Positions 1 to 5,463 of a stretch of DNA of 7,261 nt are shown in pieces. The first letter of the stretch is position 1. Each line of letters opens with the position of its first letter. The notes under the pieces are model-generated. The model searched no databases, was not told the origin of the DNA, and was given only the letters and a program-made list of their open reading frames with translations. This DNA comes from Candidatus Melainabacteria bacterium (lineage in GTDB: Bacteria; Cyanobacteriota; Vampirovibrionia; Obscuribacterales; Obscuribacteraceae), in contig JACQVM010000151.1 of NCBI GenBank assembly GCA_016209785.1, positions 1 to 7,261 on the forward strand. Reading direction: 5' to 3'. A program made the translations under genes and the position numbers.

Positions 1-246
1 ATCTTGGACAGCAGCCAGCACTAAATCCTCCAGAGTCTCTACATCATTGGGATCCACTGCTTCAGGCTTAATTTTTACGGCAGTAAATTCCGATGAACCA
101 GTACAAGTTACCCTGACCGCACCACCTCCAGAGCTCCCCTCTACAGTCATCAGGGCTAACTCTTGTTGCATTTTTGCCATGTCTTCTTGCATTTTCTGCA
201 GTGACTTTTGGGCATCACGCATCATCTTGTTAAGATCAGGCTGCAT
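1..246 (-). CDS. YbaB/EbfC family nucleoid-associated DNA-binding protein, N-terminal 82 codons (3' end beyond window)
   Basis: Read on the minus strand the protein starts [20 protein letters not shown], continues as an amphipathic Met/Gln-rich helix to about residue 33, then has [20 protein letters not shown] followed by [13 protein letters not shown] and a C-terminal helix beginning near DVETLEDL. This is the YbaB/EbfC pattern: a long helix, a Gly-rich turn, beta strands, then a helix. The family forms small dimers that bind DNA, coat the nucleoid and modulate gene expression. Full-length members are about 100-115 residues, so roughly 25-30 residues lie to the left of the window. The ATG is supported by AAGAGGAG six bases upstream and a TATAAT box about 30 bases upstream. 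It is transcribed divergently from the small-membrane-protein/acyltransferase cluster. The identification is from sequence pattern; no role specific to this organism can be read here. Confidence 0.93.
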   Translation of the reverse strand, partial: MQPDLNKMMRDAQKSLQKMQEDMAKMQQELALMTVEGSSGGGAVRVTCTGSSEFTAVKIKPEAVDPNDVETLEDLVLAAVQD

Positions 247-252
247 GACGGT

Positions 253-260
253 CTCCTCTT
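253..260 (-). promoter_or_regulatory. Shine-Dalgarno site of the YbaB gene
   Basis: The minus strand reads AAGAGGAG here, six bases before the ATG at 246-244. It is one of the strongest ribosome binding sites in the window and fixes the start of the YbaB-family gene. Confidence 0.85.
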
Positions 261-276
261 ATTAGTTTTCATCTAA

Positions 277-282
277 ATTATA
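277..282 (-). promoter_or_regulatory. -10 promoter element for the YbaB gene
   Basis: The minus strand reads a perfect TATAAT, which would start transcription about 25 bases before the ATG. I see no good -35 hexamer at 16-18 bp spacing (the sequence there is GGCAAT), so the promoter may be weak or activator-dependent. The palindrome at 325-350 lies roughly 55-80 bases upstream of the presumed start, a position where an activator could bind. Confidence 0.5.
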
Positions 283-324
283 AGTCCCCTCAGCACGAGA
301 TTGCCCAGAATACTTAAATGAGGC

Positions 325-350
325 GGACCCCGGCGTTAACGCCAGGGTCT
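325..350. repeat. Near-perfect 24-bp palindrome (possible operator) between divergent genes
   Basis: Positions 326-349 form a palindrome with arms GACCCcGGCGTT and AACGCCaGGGTC and a single mismatched pair (331 with 344); 325/350 would add a wobble pair. The centre is GTTAAC with no loop. It lies in the intergenic stretch between the minus-strand YbaB gene and the plus-strand gene cluster, so no gene ends at it in either direction. The following bases have only a short TCTTT, which argues against an intrinsic terminator. A dimeric regulator's binding site is the simplest reading; a dispersed genomic repeat is the alternative. Confidence 0.6.
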
Positions 351-412
351 TTGAGCGGTAAATCTTTCTTAAGGGTTCCTGAAGCTGCCTACCCTGCACA
401 GGCAAAGCTACC

Positions 413-418
413 TATACT
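413..418 (+). promoter_or_regulatory. Candidate -10 element for the small membrane protein/acyltransferase cluster
   Basis: TATACT lies 21 bases before the first ATG (434) and 45 bases before the alternative ATG (458). No convincing -35 hexamer lies 16-18 bp upstream. An alternative pair, TGCACA (395-400) with GATATT (419-424) at 18 bp spacing, is equally weak. A promoter is expected here because the upstream gene is divergent, but the exact element is uncertain. Confidence 0.3.
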
Positions 419-433
419 GATATTTTTAGACAT

Positions 434-637
434 ATGGACATCTTAAGGCTTTTGACAATGACAGATTTTGATGCAGCTAGCGATGGGGGGCAGAATTCTG
501 CTGGTGATGTAGACGACATTAAGGACAGAATCTGGGAATTCCTTGTGTATTTGTTCAGGAGACTGGTGGTTTTTGTATCCTTTGGTCCAGGAATACTTGG
601 TGTACTGTGGTTAGTTGGACGAATCTTAAGGCGTTAG
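434..637 (+). CDS. Small single-pass membrane protein, hypothetical (67 aa, or 59 aa from ATG 458)
   Basis: I do not recognise a family. The N-terminal half is acidic and polar (MTDFDAASDGGQ, then GDVDDIKDRI). Residues about 33-63 are hydrophobic with basic residues at both ends (LFRR before and GRILRR after LVVFVSFGPGILGVLWLV), which predicts one membrane-spanning helix with a positively charged C-terminus. Two in-frame ATGs are possible. The one at 458 has AAGG ten bases upstream and may be the true start; the one at 434 has no visible ribosome binding site. The last 31 bases overlap the GTG-initiated acyltransferase in another frame, which suggests translational coupling. Proximity to membrane-lipid acyltransferases fits a membrane partner, but that is inference. 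It could instead be a non-coding leader, or the N-terminal part of the acyltransferase if a frameshift occurs. Confidence 0.5.
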   Translation: MDILRLLTMTDFDAASDGGQNSAGDVDDIKDRIWEFLVYLFRRLVVFVSFGPGILGVLWLVGRILRR

Positions 638-1482
638 CCCCTGGCGATCCACTTCAAGCTTTAGCTAGACGTTGTCCTGCATATTACAATCGATACGCAG
701 GCGTAGTCGATCAGTTTGGTTTTGCTTTGGAAACTTTTGCTCGCTGGGAACCAATCTTTCGCTTTTTGTTTGAAGACTACTTTCACGTAAAGGTACAAGG
801 AATTGAGAACATTCCAGGGGAGGGTCGTGCCATTCTGGTAGGTAACCACTCCGGACTGCTACCGCTTGATGGAGCAATGATTGCCATGGCAATGTGCCAC
901 TGGCATCCTTCCCCTAGGCGTATTCGCTTTCTGGCAACGGACTGGTTCTTTAGTATTCCCGGCGTGGGGGATTGGATTAAGGAAACTGGACAGGTTAGGG
1001 CATCTCTAGAAAATGCCAAGATATTACTTGACAAGAATGAACTTGTCGGCATTTATCCGGAAGGATTGCGGGGAGTAGGCAAGACTTTTCCTGAGAGGTA
1101 CAGGGTAATTGACTTTCACCCAGGTTTTGTGCAGCTTGCAATTGCAACCCAAACGCCGCTTATACAGGTTGCCACTGTAGGCGGTGACGAGATCTTTCCA
1201 AATTTTGCAAATATCAAACTACTGTCCCAACTACTCAGAATGCCGTTTTTCCCAGTCACCTTAGGCTTTCCTTGGCTTCCCTTTCCACTGATGTTCTTGC
1301 CTCTGCCTGTTCGTTGGCTCATTAACATCCACAAACCCATAGACCTTGGCTATCCACCAGAAAAGGCCTCCGATAGGAAACTGGTTCTAAGAATTGCCAG
1401 GGAAATTCAGTATGACATTCAAAGAAACCTTAACACCTTATTGCGTGAGCGCAAGAACTTGTTTACTGAGTGCGACAACTAA
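607..1482 (+). CDS. Lysophospholipid/glycerol acyltransferase family protein (PlsC-like, MGAT-type)
   Basis: This 291-residue protein carries the LPLAT/PlsC pattern of enzymes that move an acyl group from acyl-CoA or acyl-ACP to a glycerolipid or related alcohol at the cytoplasmic membrane face. After IENIPGEGRAILVGNHSG (residues 66-83) comes block I, NHSGLLPLDG, with His81 and Asp88; the spacing is H-x6-D rather than the classical H-x4-D, as in the MGAT/DGAT2-like branch. Block III is GIYPEGLRGVGK (148-159), with PEG at 151-153. TPLIQVATVGGDEIFP (183-198) and the Pro/Phe-rich segment at 214-234 are also typical. The GTG start at 607 follows AGGAA at a long 13-base spacing and overlaps the upstream ORF by 31 bases. 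No Met or other convincing start lies downstream before the conserved domain. The next gene is a diverged paralogue one codon boundary away. The substrate cannot be read from sequence. Confidence 0.88.
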   Translation: MVSWTNLKALAPGDPLQALARRCPAYYNRYAGVVDQFGFALETFARWEPIFRFLFEDYFHVKVQGIENIPGEGRAILVGNHSGLLPLDGAMIAMAMCHWHPSPRRIRFLATDWFFSIPGVGDWIKETGQVRASLENAKILLDKNELVGIYPEGLRGVGKTFPERYRVIDFHPGFVQLAIATQTPLIQVATVGGDEIFPNFANIKLLSQLLRMPFFPVTLGFPWLPFPLMFLPLPVRWLINIHKPIDLGYPPEKASDRKLVLRIAREIQYDIQRNLNTLLRERKNLFTECDN

Positions 1483-2316
1483 TTGCCGGGTAACAAGCCA
1501 GTGAAACGATTTCCTCATAATATGTACTGTAAGTATCTTGAAGAGTGCGAAGGTGGCTCCGATTTGTTTGATATAGAGACCACTGCCAGACTAGCATCTG
1601 TTCTTGGATTTTTCTTTCATGAGTGGTGGAAAGTAGACCTTAAGGGGCTTGAGTTCCTTCCTAAGAAAGGTCCTGCGCTTATAGTCGGCAACCACGGTAG
1701 TTTCCTACCCTGGCCTGGCTTGATGCTCATGTATGGACTCATGTCCCACAAGTCCCATCCCCGACGCCTGAATATCCTTGCTGACATGGACTGGATAAAC
1801 GACGAGAGACTGCACAGAACATTGTTAAAAATTGGCTTTGTGCCCTGGTCCTCAGATAACTGTAAACGGTTGTTTGCTCAGGAACAGCTTGTAGCTATCT
1901 TTCCAGAAGGCACAGCAGGGATGTATAAACCATTTTCGCAGCGTTACCGTCTGCATCCATTCAACTGGACTAAATTCTTGCCTGCCACTTGCGAACATAT
2001 CCCAATCTATCCGTTAGCTACCTTAGGCTCAGATGAGTCTGTGCCAATTTTCACTAATCTGTCAGACCTTGCTCAACTCCTTAACCTACCAGCCTATCCA
2101 CTGACACCATTTTTCCCGTGGTTTCCTTTTCCCACCAACTTACTGTCTTTCCCTGGAAACTGGAAAATACGTATCCTCAAGTCCACCCACTACCAAGTAA
2201 AAGGCAATCGTGAGGACTTAGAGAACACAGCCAAGCAAAATGCTACCTTTGTAGAAGGTGAGATTCAAGCTGAACTTAATCGCTTGTTGCGAGCACGCAT
2301 CAAAGCACCGTTTTAG
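1483..2316 (+). CDS. Second lysophospholipid/glycerol acyltransferase paralogue, lacking the block I Asp
   Basis: This protein aligns along its length with the preceding gene: LKGLEFLPKKGPALIVGNHG against VQGIENIPGEGRAILVGNHS, AIFPEGTAGMYKPFSQRYR against GIYPEGLRGVGKTFPERYR, and PIYPLATLGSDESVPIF against PLIQVATVGGDEIFPNF. Numbered from TTG 1483, the catalytic His is His71 and PEG is at 141-143. Where the first paralogue has the Asp of NHSGLLPLDG, this one has Pro78 (NHGSFLPWPG), so the usual His/Asp pair is broken. The gene begins directly after the stop of the first. TTG at 1483 has no clear ribosome site; GTG at 1501 or ATG at 1522 are possible starts and would still keep the whole domain. 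It may be a catalytically altered enzyme, a regulatory partner of the first paralogue, or an enzyme using another acid. Co-transcription with the first is very likely. Confidence 0.85.
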   Translation: MPGNKPVKRFPHNMYCKYLEECEGGSDLFDIETTARLASVLGFFFHEWWKVDLKGLEFLPKKGPALIVGNHGSFLPWPGLMLMYGLMSHKSHPRRLNILADMDWINDERLHRTLLKIGFVPWSSDNCKRLFAQEQLVAIFPEGTAGMYKPFSQRYRLHPFNWTKFLPATCEHIPIYPLATLGSDESVPIFTNLSDLAQLLNLPAYPLTPFFPWFPFPTNLLSFPGNWKIRILKSTHYQVKGNREDLENTAKQNATFVEGEIQAELNRLLRARIKAPF

Positions 2317-2327
2317 TTACGGTGCTT
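2303..2327. terminator. Bidirectional terminator-like hairpin across two convergent stop codons
   Basis: AAGCACCG (2303-2310) and CGGTGCTT (2320-2327) form a perfect 8-bp stem with a 9-base loop. The loop holds the TAG of the second acyltransferase (2314-2316) and, on the other strand, the TAA of the LRV-repeat gene (2317-2319). The stem therefore also codes the last residues of both proteins. Only a short T run follows on either side (TTGCTT plus, TTTGAT minus), so termination may be partial. Serving two convergent transcripts is the most natural role. Confidence 0.6.
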
Positions 2328-3003
2328 GCTTCCAGTGCAGTCCAGCAATTGTTGTACTACCCTTTATGTTCATACTTTGAGGTCTTTCCGGCGTAGAAAA
2401 CTGACCTTGAATGAGCTCGTGTGATCCTAGACGATGTAATGTTTTTTGGGCCCGGTAGGCAACGTATGGATTCTCATCTTGTGCTAAATGTCGAAGTATT
2501 TCCAGCGGAGCCCGATGGTTTTCCGCTAGCTGAAAGCGAACATCAGGGTGCTCATCACAAGACAACCGCTTAAGTGTTTCCCACGATGTGTTCAGGTTGT
2601 CCGCAACAGCCGCCCGTACCTCAGGGGAAGTGTTGCGGGCCAATTTGGCTAAAGTAGAGGTACTCACACGCTGATGCTCTGCAACACGTTCCAGCAGTTG
2701 AGGATCTCCTGTGTGCACCAGGCTGTCCAGAACAGGGGGGGGAGTGTTGGGGTTAATGGCAATGAGCCACTGTATCCTGCCTAGCTCCTGCTGGGACAAT
2801 GCCTCTCCAACAGAATCACCCCGTTGAGCTGAGGAGCCTGCACACAACAAAACCTTGAATGCTTCATGTACGTCCTTATCAGGGCATTCCCACTTAAACT
2901 TATAGGCAAACGACAAATCATATGATTGACTGTCAGGTCTCTCATATGCTTTTAGTTCCTTTTTGTCCTGCTCGGAGTCCGTATCCAGCCAATTTTCTTT
3001 CAT
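2317..3003 (-). CDS. LRV (leucine-rich repeat variant) repeat protein
   Basis: Numbered from ATG 3003, this 228-residue protein has a charged N-terminal region (1-75) and then about four and a half repeats of 24-26 residues. They start near residues 80 (LIAINPNTPPPVLDSL), 104 (LERVAEHQRVSTSTLAKL), 129 (VRAAVADNLNTSWETLKRL), 155 (VRFQLAENHRAPLEILRHL) and 181 (partial, VAYRAQKTL). The unit V-R-x2-V-A-x-N-x-x-T/A-x2-x-L-x2-L-x2-D is the LRV solenoid pattern, an alternating alpha/3-10-helix scaffold used for protein contacts. The N-terminal cysteines are not arranged as the iron-sulphur cluster motif of the Azotobacter LRV protein. GTG at 3015 (AGAGG only four bases upstream) would add four residues; the ATG was preferred by codon type. 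The partner and role are unknown. It is convergent with the acyltransferases and divergent from the TPR gene. Confidence 0.82.
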   Translation of the reverse strand: MKENWLDTDSEQDKKELKAYERPDSQSYDLSFAYKFKWECPDKDVHEAFKVLLCAGSSAQRGDSVGEALSQQELGRIQWLIAINPNTPPPVLDSLVHTGDPQLLERVAEHQRVSTSTLAKLARNTSPEVRAAVADNLNTSWETLKRLSCDEHPDVRFQLAENHRAPLEILRHLAQDENPYVAYRAQKTLHRLGSHELIQGQFSTPERPQSMNIKGSTTIAGLHWKQAP

Positions 3004-3121
3004 AGTCGCCAACACCTAACCTCTAAACTTGAATCCAACTTACCAATGCACTTGGCACCTCCATACCTTTATTGTGCCCCAATAAACCCCTATCTAGTAC
3101 TACAACTCCTATAACTTTGTA

Positions 3122-3140
3122 TGGAAACCTTATGTTTCCA
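3122..3140. repeat. Perfect inverted repeat in the divergent spacer
   Basis: TGGAAAC (3122-3128) and GTTTCCA (3134-3140) are exact inverted copies separated by five bases. They lie in the 273-bp spacer between the LRV-repeat gene and the TPR gene, which are transcribed away from each other. The size fits a dimeric regulator's operator; a small RNA hairpin is possible. No clear -10/-35 pair could be placed around it for either gene. Confidence 0.45.
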
Positions 3141-3167
3141 GGCTTGGGCATAAAAACTTTCTCCTGC

Positions 3168-3181
3168 CGAGCACTTGCTCG
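3168..3181. repeat. Short hairpin-forming inverted repeat upstream of the TPR gene
   Basis: CGAGC (3168-3172) and GCTCG (3177-3181) form a 5-bp stem with a four-base ACTT loop, about 95 bases before the TPR gene's ATG. No T run follows. It could belong to the 5' leader of the TPR transcript. Such a short stem can also occur by chance. Confidence 0.25.
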
Positions 3182-3276
3182 CTGCCCATGACGCTCAATT
3201 GAGATGATAAGATTCCGTTGGTCCGCAATATGGATGTTCTGTCAGTAACCTTGCTCTAACTCCGAGACTACAAGCA

Positions 3277-4371
3277 ATGGATCCAACAAGCAGATCATTG
3301 TGGGAACAAGAAATAGACTCTGGCAACAAAGCAGCCAAGCAAGGCAATTATAGGCAAGCAGAAAAGTTCTTCGCCAGTGCCCTTAGCCGAGCCCAACAGT
3401 CCCTTGCCGAACCTCAACGTCTCATCGACAGTTTAACCCAACTAGCAAATTGTTATTACGAACAGGGAGACTACACAAAGGCCATACCACTTTATCAAAA
3501 GCTCCTCACAATGCAAAAGCACTCTATGGAGGTAGACCGGCTTGAGATAGTTAAAACGCTTGATAAGTTAGCTCGTGTATACCGCCTGCAAGATCAGCCT
3601 GCTGACATAGCACCTTTGTATCAGCAAGCTTTAGAGATCGAAGAAAAGTTGCTTGGTCCAGACCACCCGGTCGTATCCGACAGACTTGAGAAATATGCTG
3701 AGATACTCACTCGACTCAACAGGGCAGCAGAAGCACTTAACTTAAGCAAGCGTGCGGCACAAGCCAAGAAAAAAGCCTTAGAATCCCGAACTCAAGTTAC
3801 TCTAGCTTCACCAAGTTCCGAGTCTCGCACAAAACAAATTGTACTTATAGGTCACTTGTTGACACGCTCTGGCTTCCTAAGCTTTGAGGAAATGAATCGT
3901 CAATTGAAGTACGCTAAAACTTTAGGGTTACCCTTAGGACGAGTGCTGGTCTCCGGAGGTTATGTTACGGAATCCCATGTACAAGCCGCCTTGGATATGC
4001 AGTCTCTGATCAAGGACAACATAATTTCCATGGAAGATGGACTGAGAGCGCTGAGCCTTATAGCCAAGGATAGTCTTACTGTAGATGAAGCAATCCAGCA
4101 AATTGGCTGCAGGCCAAACGAAATTAAGACACACAAACTAGGAAGGCTTCTTGTTGACTCAGGCTTGCTCAACGAAGAGGAGTTACGTGCAGCTTTGGCT
4201 AAGAGCTCAGAAAGTAAAATGATGCTTGGGCAAGTCCTTGTGCTATCAGGCAAGTTATCACCGATTGTGGTGGCTGAGGCATTGAAGCTGCAAGAACTAG
4301 CTCGTGATGGATCCTTAACACACGAGCACGCTTGCCTTAAGCTTCAGGAAATTGCCAGTAAAGAGTCTTAG
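3277..4371 (+). CDS. TPR protein with duplicated C-terminal MshEN/GspE-N-like module
   Basis: This 364-residue soluble protein has two halves. Residues 9-165 hold about four tetratricopeptide repeats: around 17-41 (GNKAAKQGNYRQAEKFFASA), 53-80 (LANCYYEQGDYTKAIPLYQK), 95-125 (LARVYRLQDQPADIAPLYQQ) and 137-165 (EKYAEILTRLNRAAEALNLS); these bind other proteins. After a Ser/Thr-rich linker (170-185) comes a module repeated twice, 189-266 and 286-364. Each has two copies of the pattern LGxxLxxxGxxxxxxLxxALxxQ (for example PLGRVLVSGGYVTESHVQAA and MLGQVLVLSGKLSPIVVAEA) followed by a short helical tail. This is the pattern of the MshEN/type II secretion ATPase N-terminal domain, some members of which bind cyclic di-GMP. 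The usual Arg before LG is mostly replaced, so ligand binding is uncertain. The ATG has only a weak GAG upstream. No signal peptide or membrane segment is visible. A signalling or scaffolding role is inference. Confidence 0.82.
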   Translation: MDPTSRSLWEQEIDSGNKAAKQGNYRQAEKFFASALSRAQQSLAEPQRLIDSLTQLANCYYEQGDYTKAIPLYQKLLTMQKHSMEVDRLEIVKTLDKLARVYRLQDQPADIAPLYQQALEIEEKLLGPDHPVVSDRLEKYAEILTRLNRAAEALNLSKRAAQAKKKALESRTQVTLASPSSESRTKQIVLIGHLLTRSGFLSFEEMNRQLKYAKTLGLPLGRVLVSGGYVTESHVQAALDMQSLIKDNIISMEDGLRALSLIAKDSLTVDEAIQQIGCRPNEIKTHKLGRLLVDSGLLNEEELRAALAKSSESKMMLGQVLVLSGKLSPIVVAEALKLQELARDGSLTHEHACLKLQEIASKES

Positions 4372-4407
4372 TACTTTAAACTGTTCAACGAACCAACCAT
4401 ACTTTCA

Positions 4408-4734
4408 TTATTCCTTTGAACTTATCGAAGCAATAGACTTGCTTACTTCCTTGGTGCCTACAATCCAAGGTTGTCCTTGAGCCCAGTTCTGGATGATATT
4501 GTTGATGGTGCGCATTGTAACAGCATCTGGAATGGTACGACCAAACACTGTACATTGACGATCAAGATGTGGCGCATCGCCAAGCAGTATGGAAAATGAG
4601 CTCACTACCTTTATTATGCTCCTAACGCGATGAATCAACTGTTTACGGCCTAGTCCTGCTTCATTTAACTTGAATTTCCTTAGTCTCAACTGGTTGACAA
4701 CACACATAAGACATATGCGCAATCTTGTCATCAA
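4408..4734 (-). pseudogene. Remnant of a cyclophilin-type peptidyl-prolyl cis-trans isomerase
   Basis: The 108-residue ORF contains, at residues 45-66, SSFSILLGDAPHLDRQCTVF followed by GR. This matches the cyclophilin block SQFFI-x5-PHLDG-x2-TVFG near the C-terminus of PPIases, followed by an MRTINNI segment like the family's DVVDKI helix. Residues 33-37 (LIHRV) recall FHRVI, the block holding the catalytic Arg. The approximately 60 residues that should separate those two blocks, including the GGDP region, are absent, and the first 30 residues are Arg/Leu-rich with no family resemblance. The Gln of SQFF and the Gly of HLDG are also changed. Intact cyclophilins are about 150-190 residues. I read this as a gene decayed by internal deletion and frameshift. 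A short diverged, expressed protein cannot be excluded. It follows the HIT gene on the same strand by 42 bases, and no ribosome site is visible. Confidence 0.5.
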
Positions 4735-4776
4735 GATCGAGCAAGTTTAAAGTTGCATTTGCAGGAGTTATTGTGC

Positions 4777-5253
4777 TCAGAAGTACACACTGAGTCTACG
4801 ATAAGTTGTTTTCAGCTCCTCAGGCAGTACTCGAGTTTCGCCAATGACTGACATAAAGTTTGCGTCTCCAGTCCATCTAGGCACCACGTGCATATGAACA
4901 TGTTCAGCAACACCTGCGCCGGCTGCATGTCCAAGATTGATGCCAATATTAAAGCCATCTGGATGATATTCACTCTCTAGAGCAGTCTGAGCCTTCTTGC
5001 TCAGCTCAATCATTTCAGTGGTTGTAGGCTGATCCAGCAAGGCCAATGATCTCTCATGCTTGTACGGTACTATCATTAGGTGTCCACTAGAGTATGGGAA
5101 CAAATTGAGAATGATAAAGTTTAGAGATGCCCTAAAAACAATATAGTCTTGTTCATTGGTATTATCTGCCACAACTTTACAAAAAATGCAGCCCTTCTCA
5201 CGATTTGCAGTTGCAATGTACTGATAGCGCCACGGGCTGAAAATGTAATCCAT
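4777..5253 (-). CDS. HIT family protein (histidine triad nucleotide hydrolase or Ap4A phosphorylase-like)
   Basis: Numbered from ATG 5253 (158 residues), the protein begins MDYIFSPWRYQYI, the usual opening of the Ap4A-type HIT branch, then CIFC (22-25; a likely zinc-binding Cys pair with later His residues), FPYSSGHLMIVPYKH (52-66), and GFNIGINLGHAAGAGVAEHV (100-119). The triad itself, HVHMHVVPRW (118-127), has the nucleophilic His at 122. Members hydrolyse or phosphorolyse nucleotide phosphoramidates or dinucleoside polyphosphates in the cytoplasm; the exact substrate cannot be read. The C-terminal SVIGETRVLPEELKTTYRRL is also typical of the branch. A TTG at 5277 would give eight more residues, but it would fall at the predicted transcription start, so the ATG was chosen. 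The gene is divergent from the beta-CASP nuclease gene. Confidence 0.95.
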   Translation of the reverse strand: MDYIFSPWRYQYIATANREKGCIFCKVVADNTNEQDYIVFRASLNFIILNLFPYSSGHLMIVPYKHERSLALLDQPTTTEMIELSKKAQTALESEYHPDGFNIGINLGHAAGAGVAEHVHMHVVPRWTGDANFMSVIGETRVLPEELKTTYRRLSVYF

Positions 5254-5282
5254 GTGTGAGTCCAACGTCCCGTACAAAAGGA

Positions 5283-5310
5283 ATTATACTGGTGGGAACT
5301 CTATGGTGAA
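5283..5310 (-). promoter_or_regulatory. Sigma-70-type promoter of the HIT gene
   Basis: On the minus strand TTCACC (5310-5305), a 16-bp spacer and a perfect TATAAT (5288-5283) form the best promoter in the window. Transcription would begin near 5276, giving a leader of about 22 bases before ATG 5253. This rules against the longer TTG start at 5277. Confidence 0.65.
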
Positions 5311-5463
5311 CCTCTTTCAGCAAACAACCTTGCTAGACACAAGATGTCACGCTGTCCCCGCTGCTGGTTTTCATGTAGCATTAGGACCTAAATCTTAGTT
5401 AGAAGACGGCCATGACAGTAGTGGTGGTTATTTCGGTACAGTTAATACCAAGCAGGCTTAGTT

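Noticed and set aside
47..265. 72-residue plus-strand ORF opposite the YbaB gene
   Set aside because: It lies antisense to a clear YbaB/EbfC coding frame with a strong ribosome site and has no family-like sequence.
325..350. Palindrome as an intrinsic terminator
   Set aside because: No gene runs into it from either side, it has no loop, and it is not followed by a T run; an operator or repeat fits better.
661..1340. Several minus-strand ORFs opposite the first acyltransferase
   Set aside because: They are shadows of a well-conserved plus-strand gene and show no recognisable motif or ribosome site.
4383..4421. GTTCAA/TTGAAC inverted pair after the TPR gene as a terminator
   Set aside because: The stem is only six A/T-rich pairs with a 27-base loop and no T run, so it is not convincing.
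4735..4776. Possible missing N-terminus of the cyclophilin in another frame just after the HIT stop
   Set aside because: One frame is open across this stretch, but its residues do not match the cyclophilin N-terminal strands well enough to claim it.
5254..5277. TTG at 5277 as the HIT gene start
   Set aside because: The predicted transcription start falls there, and family members begin at the residues encoded from ATG 5253.
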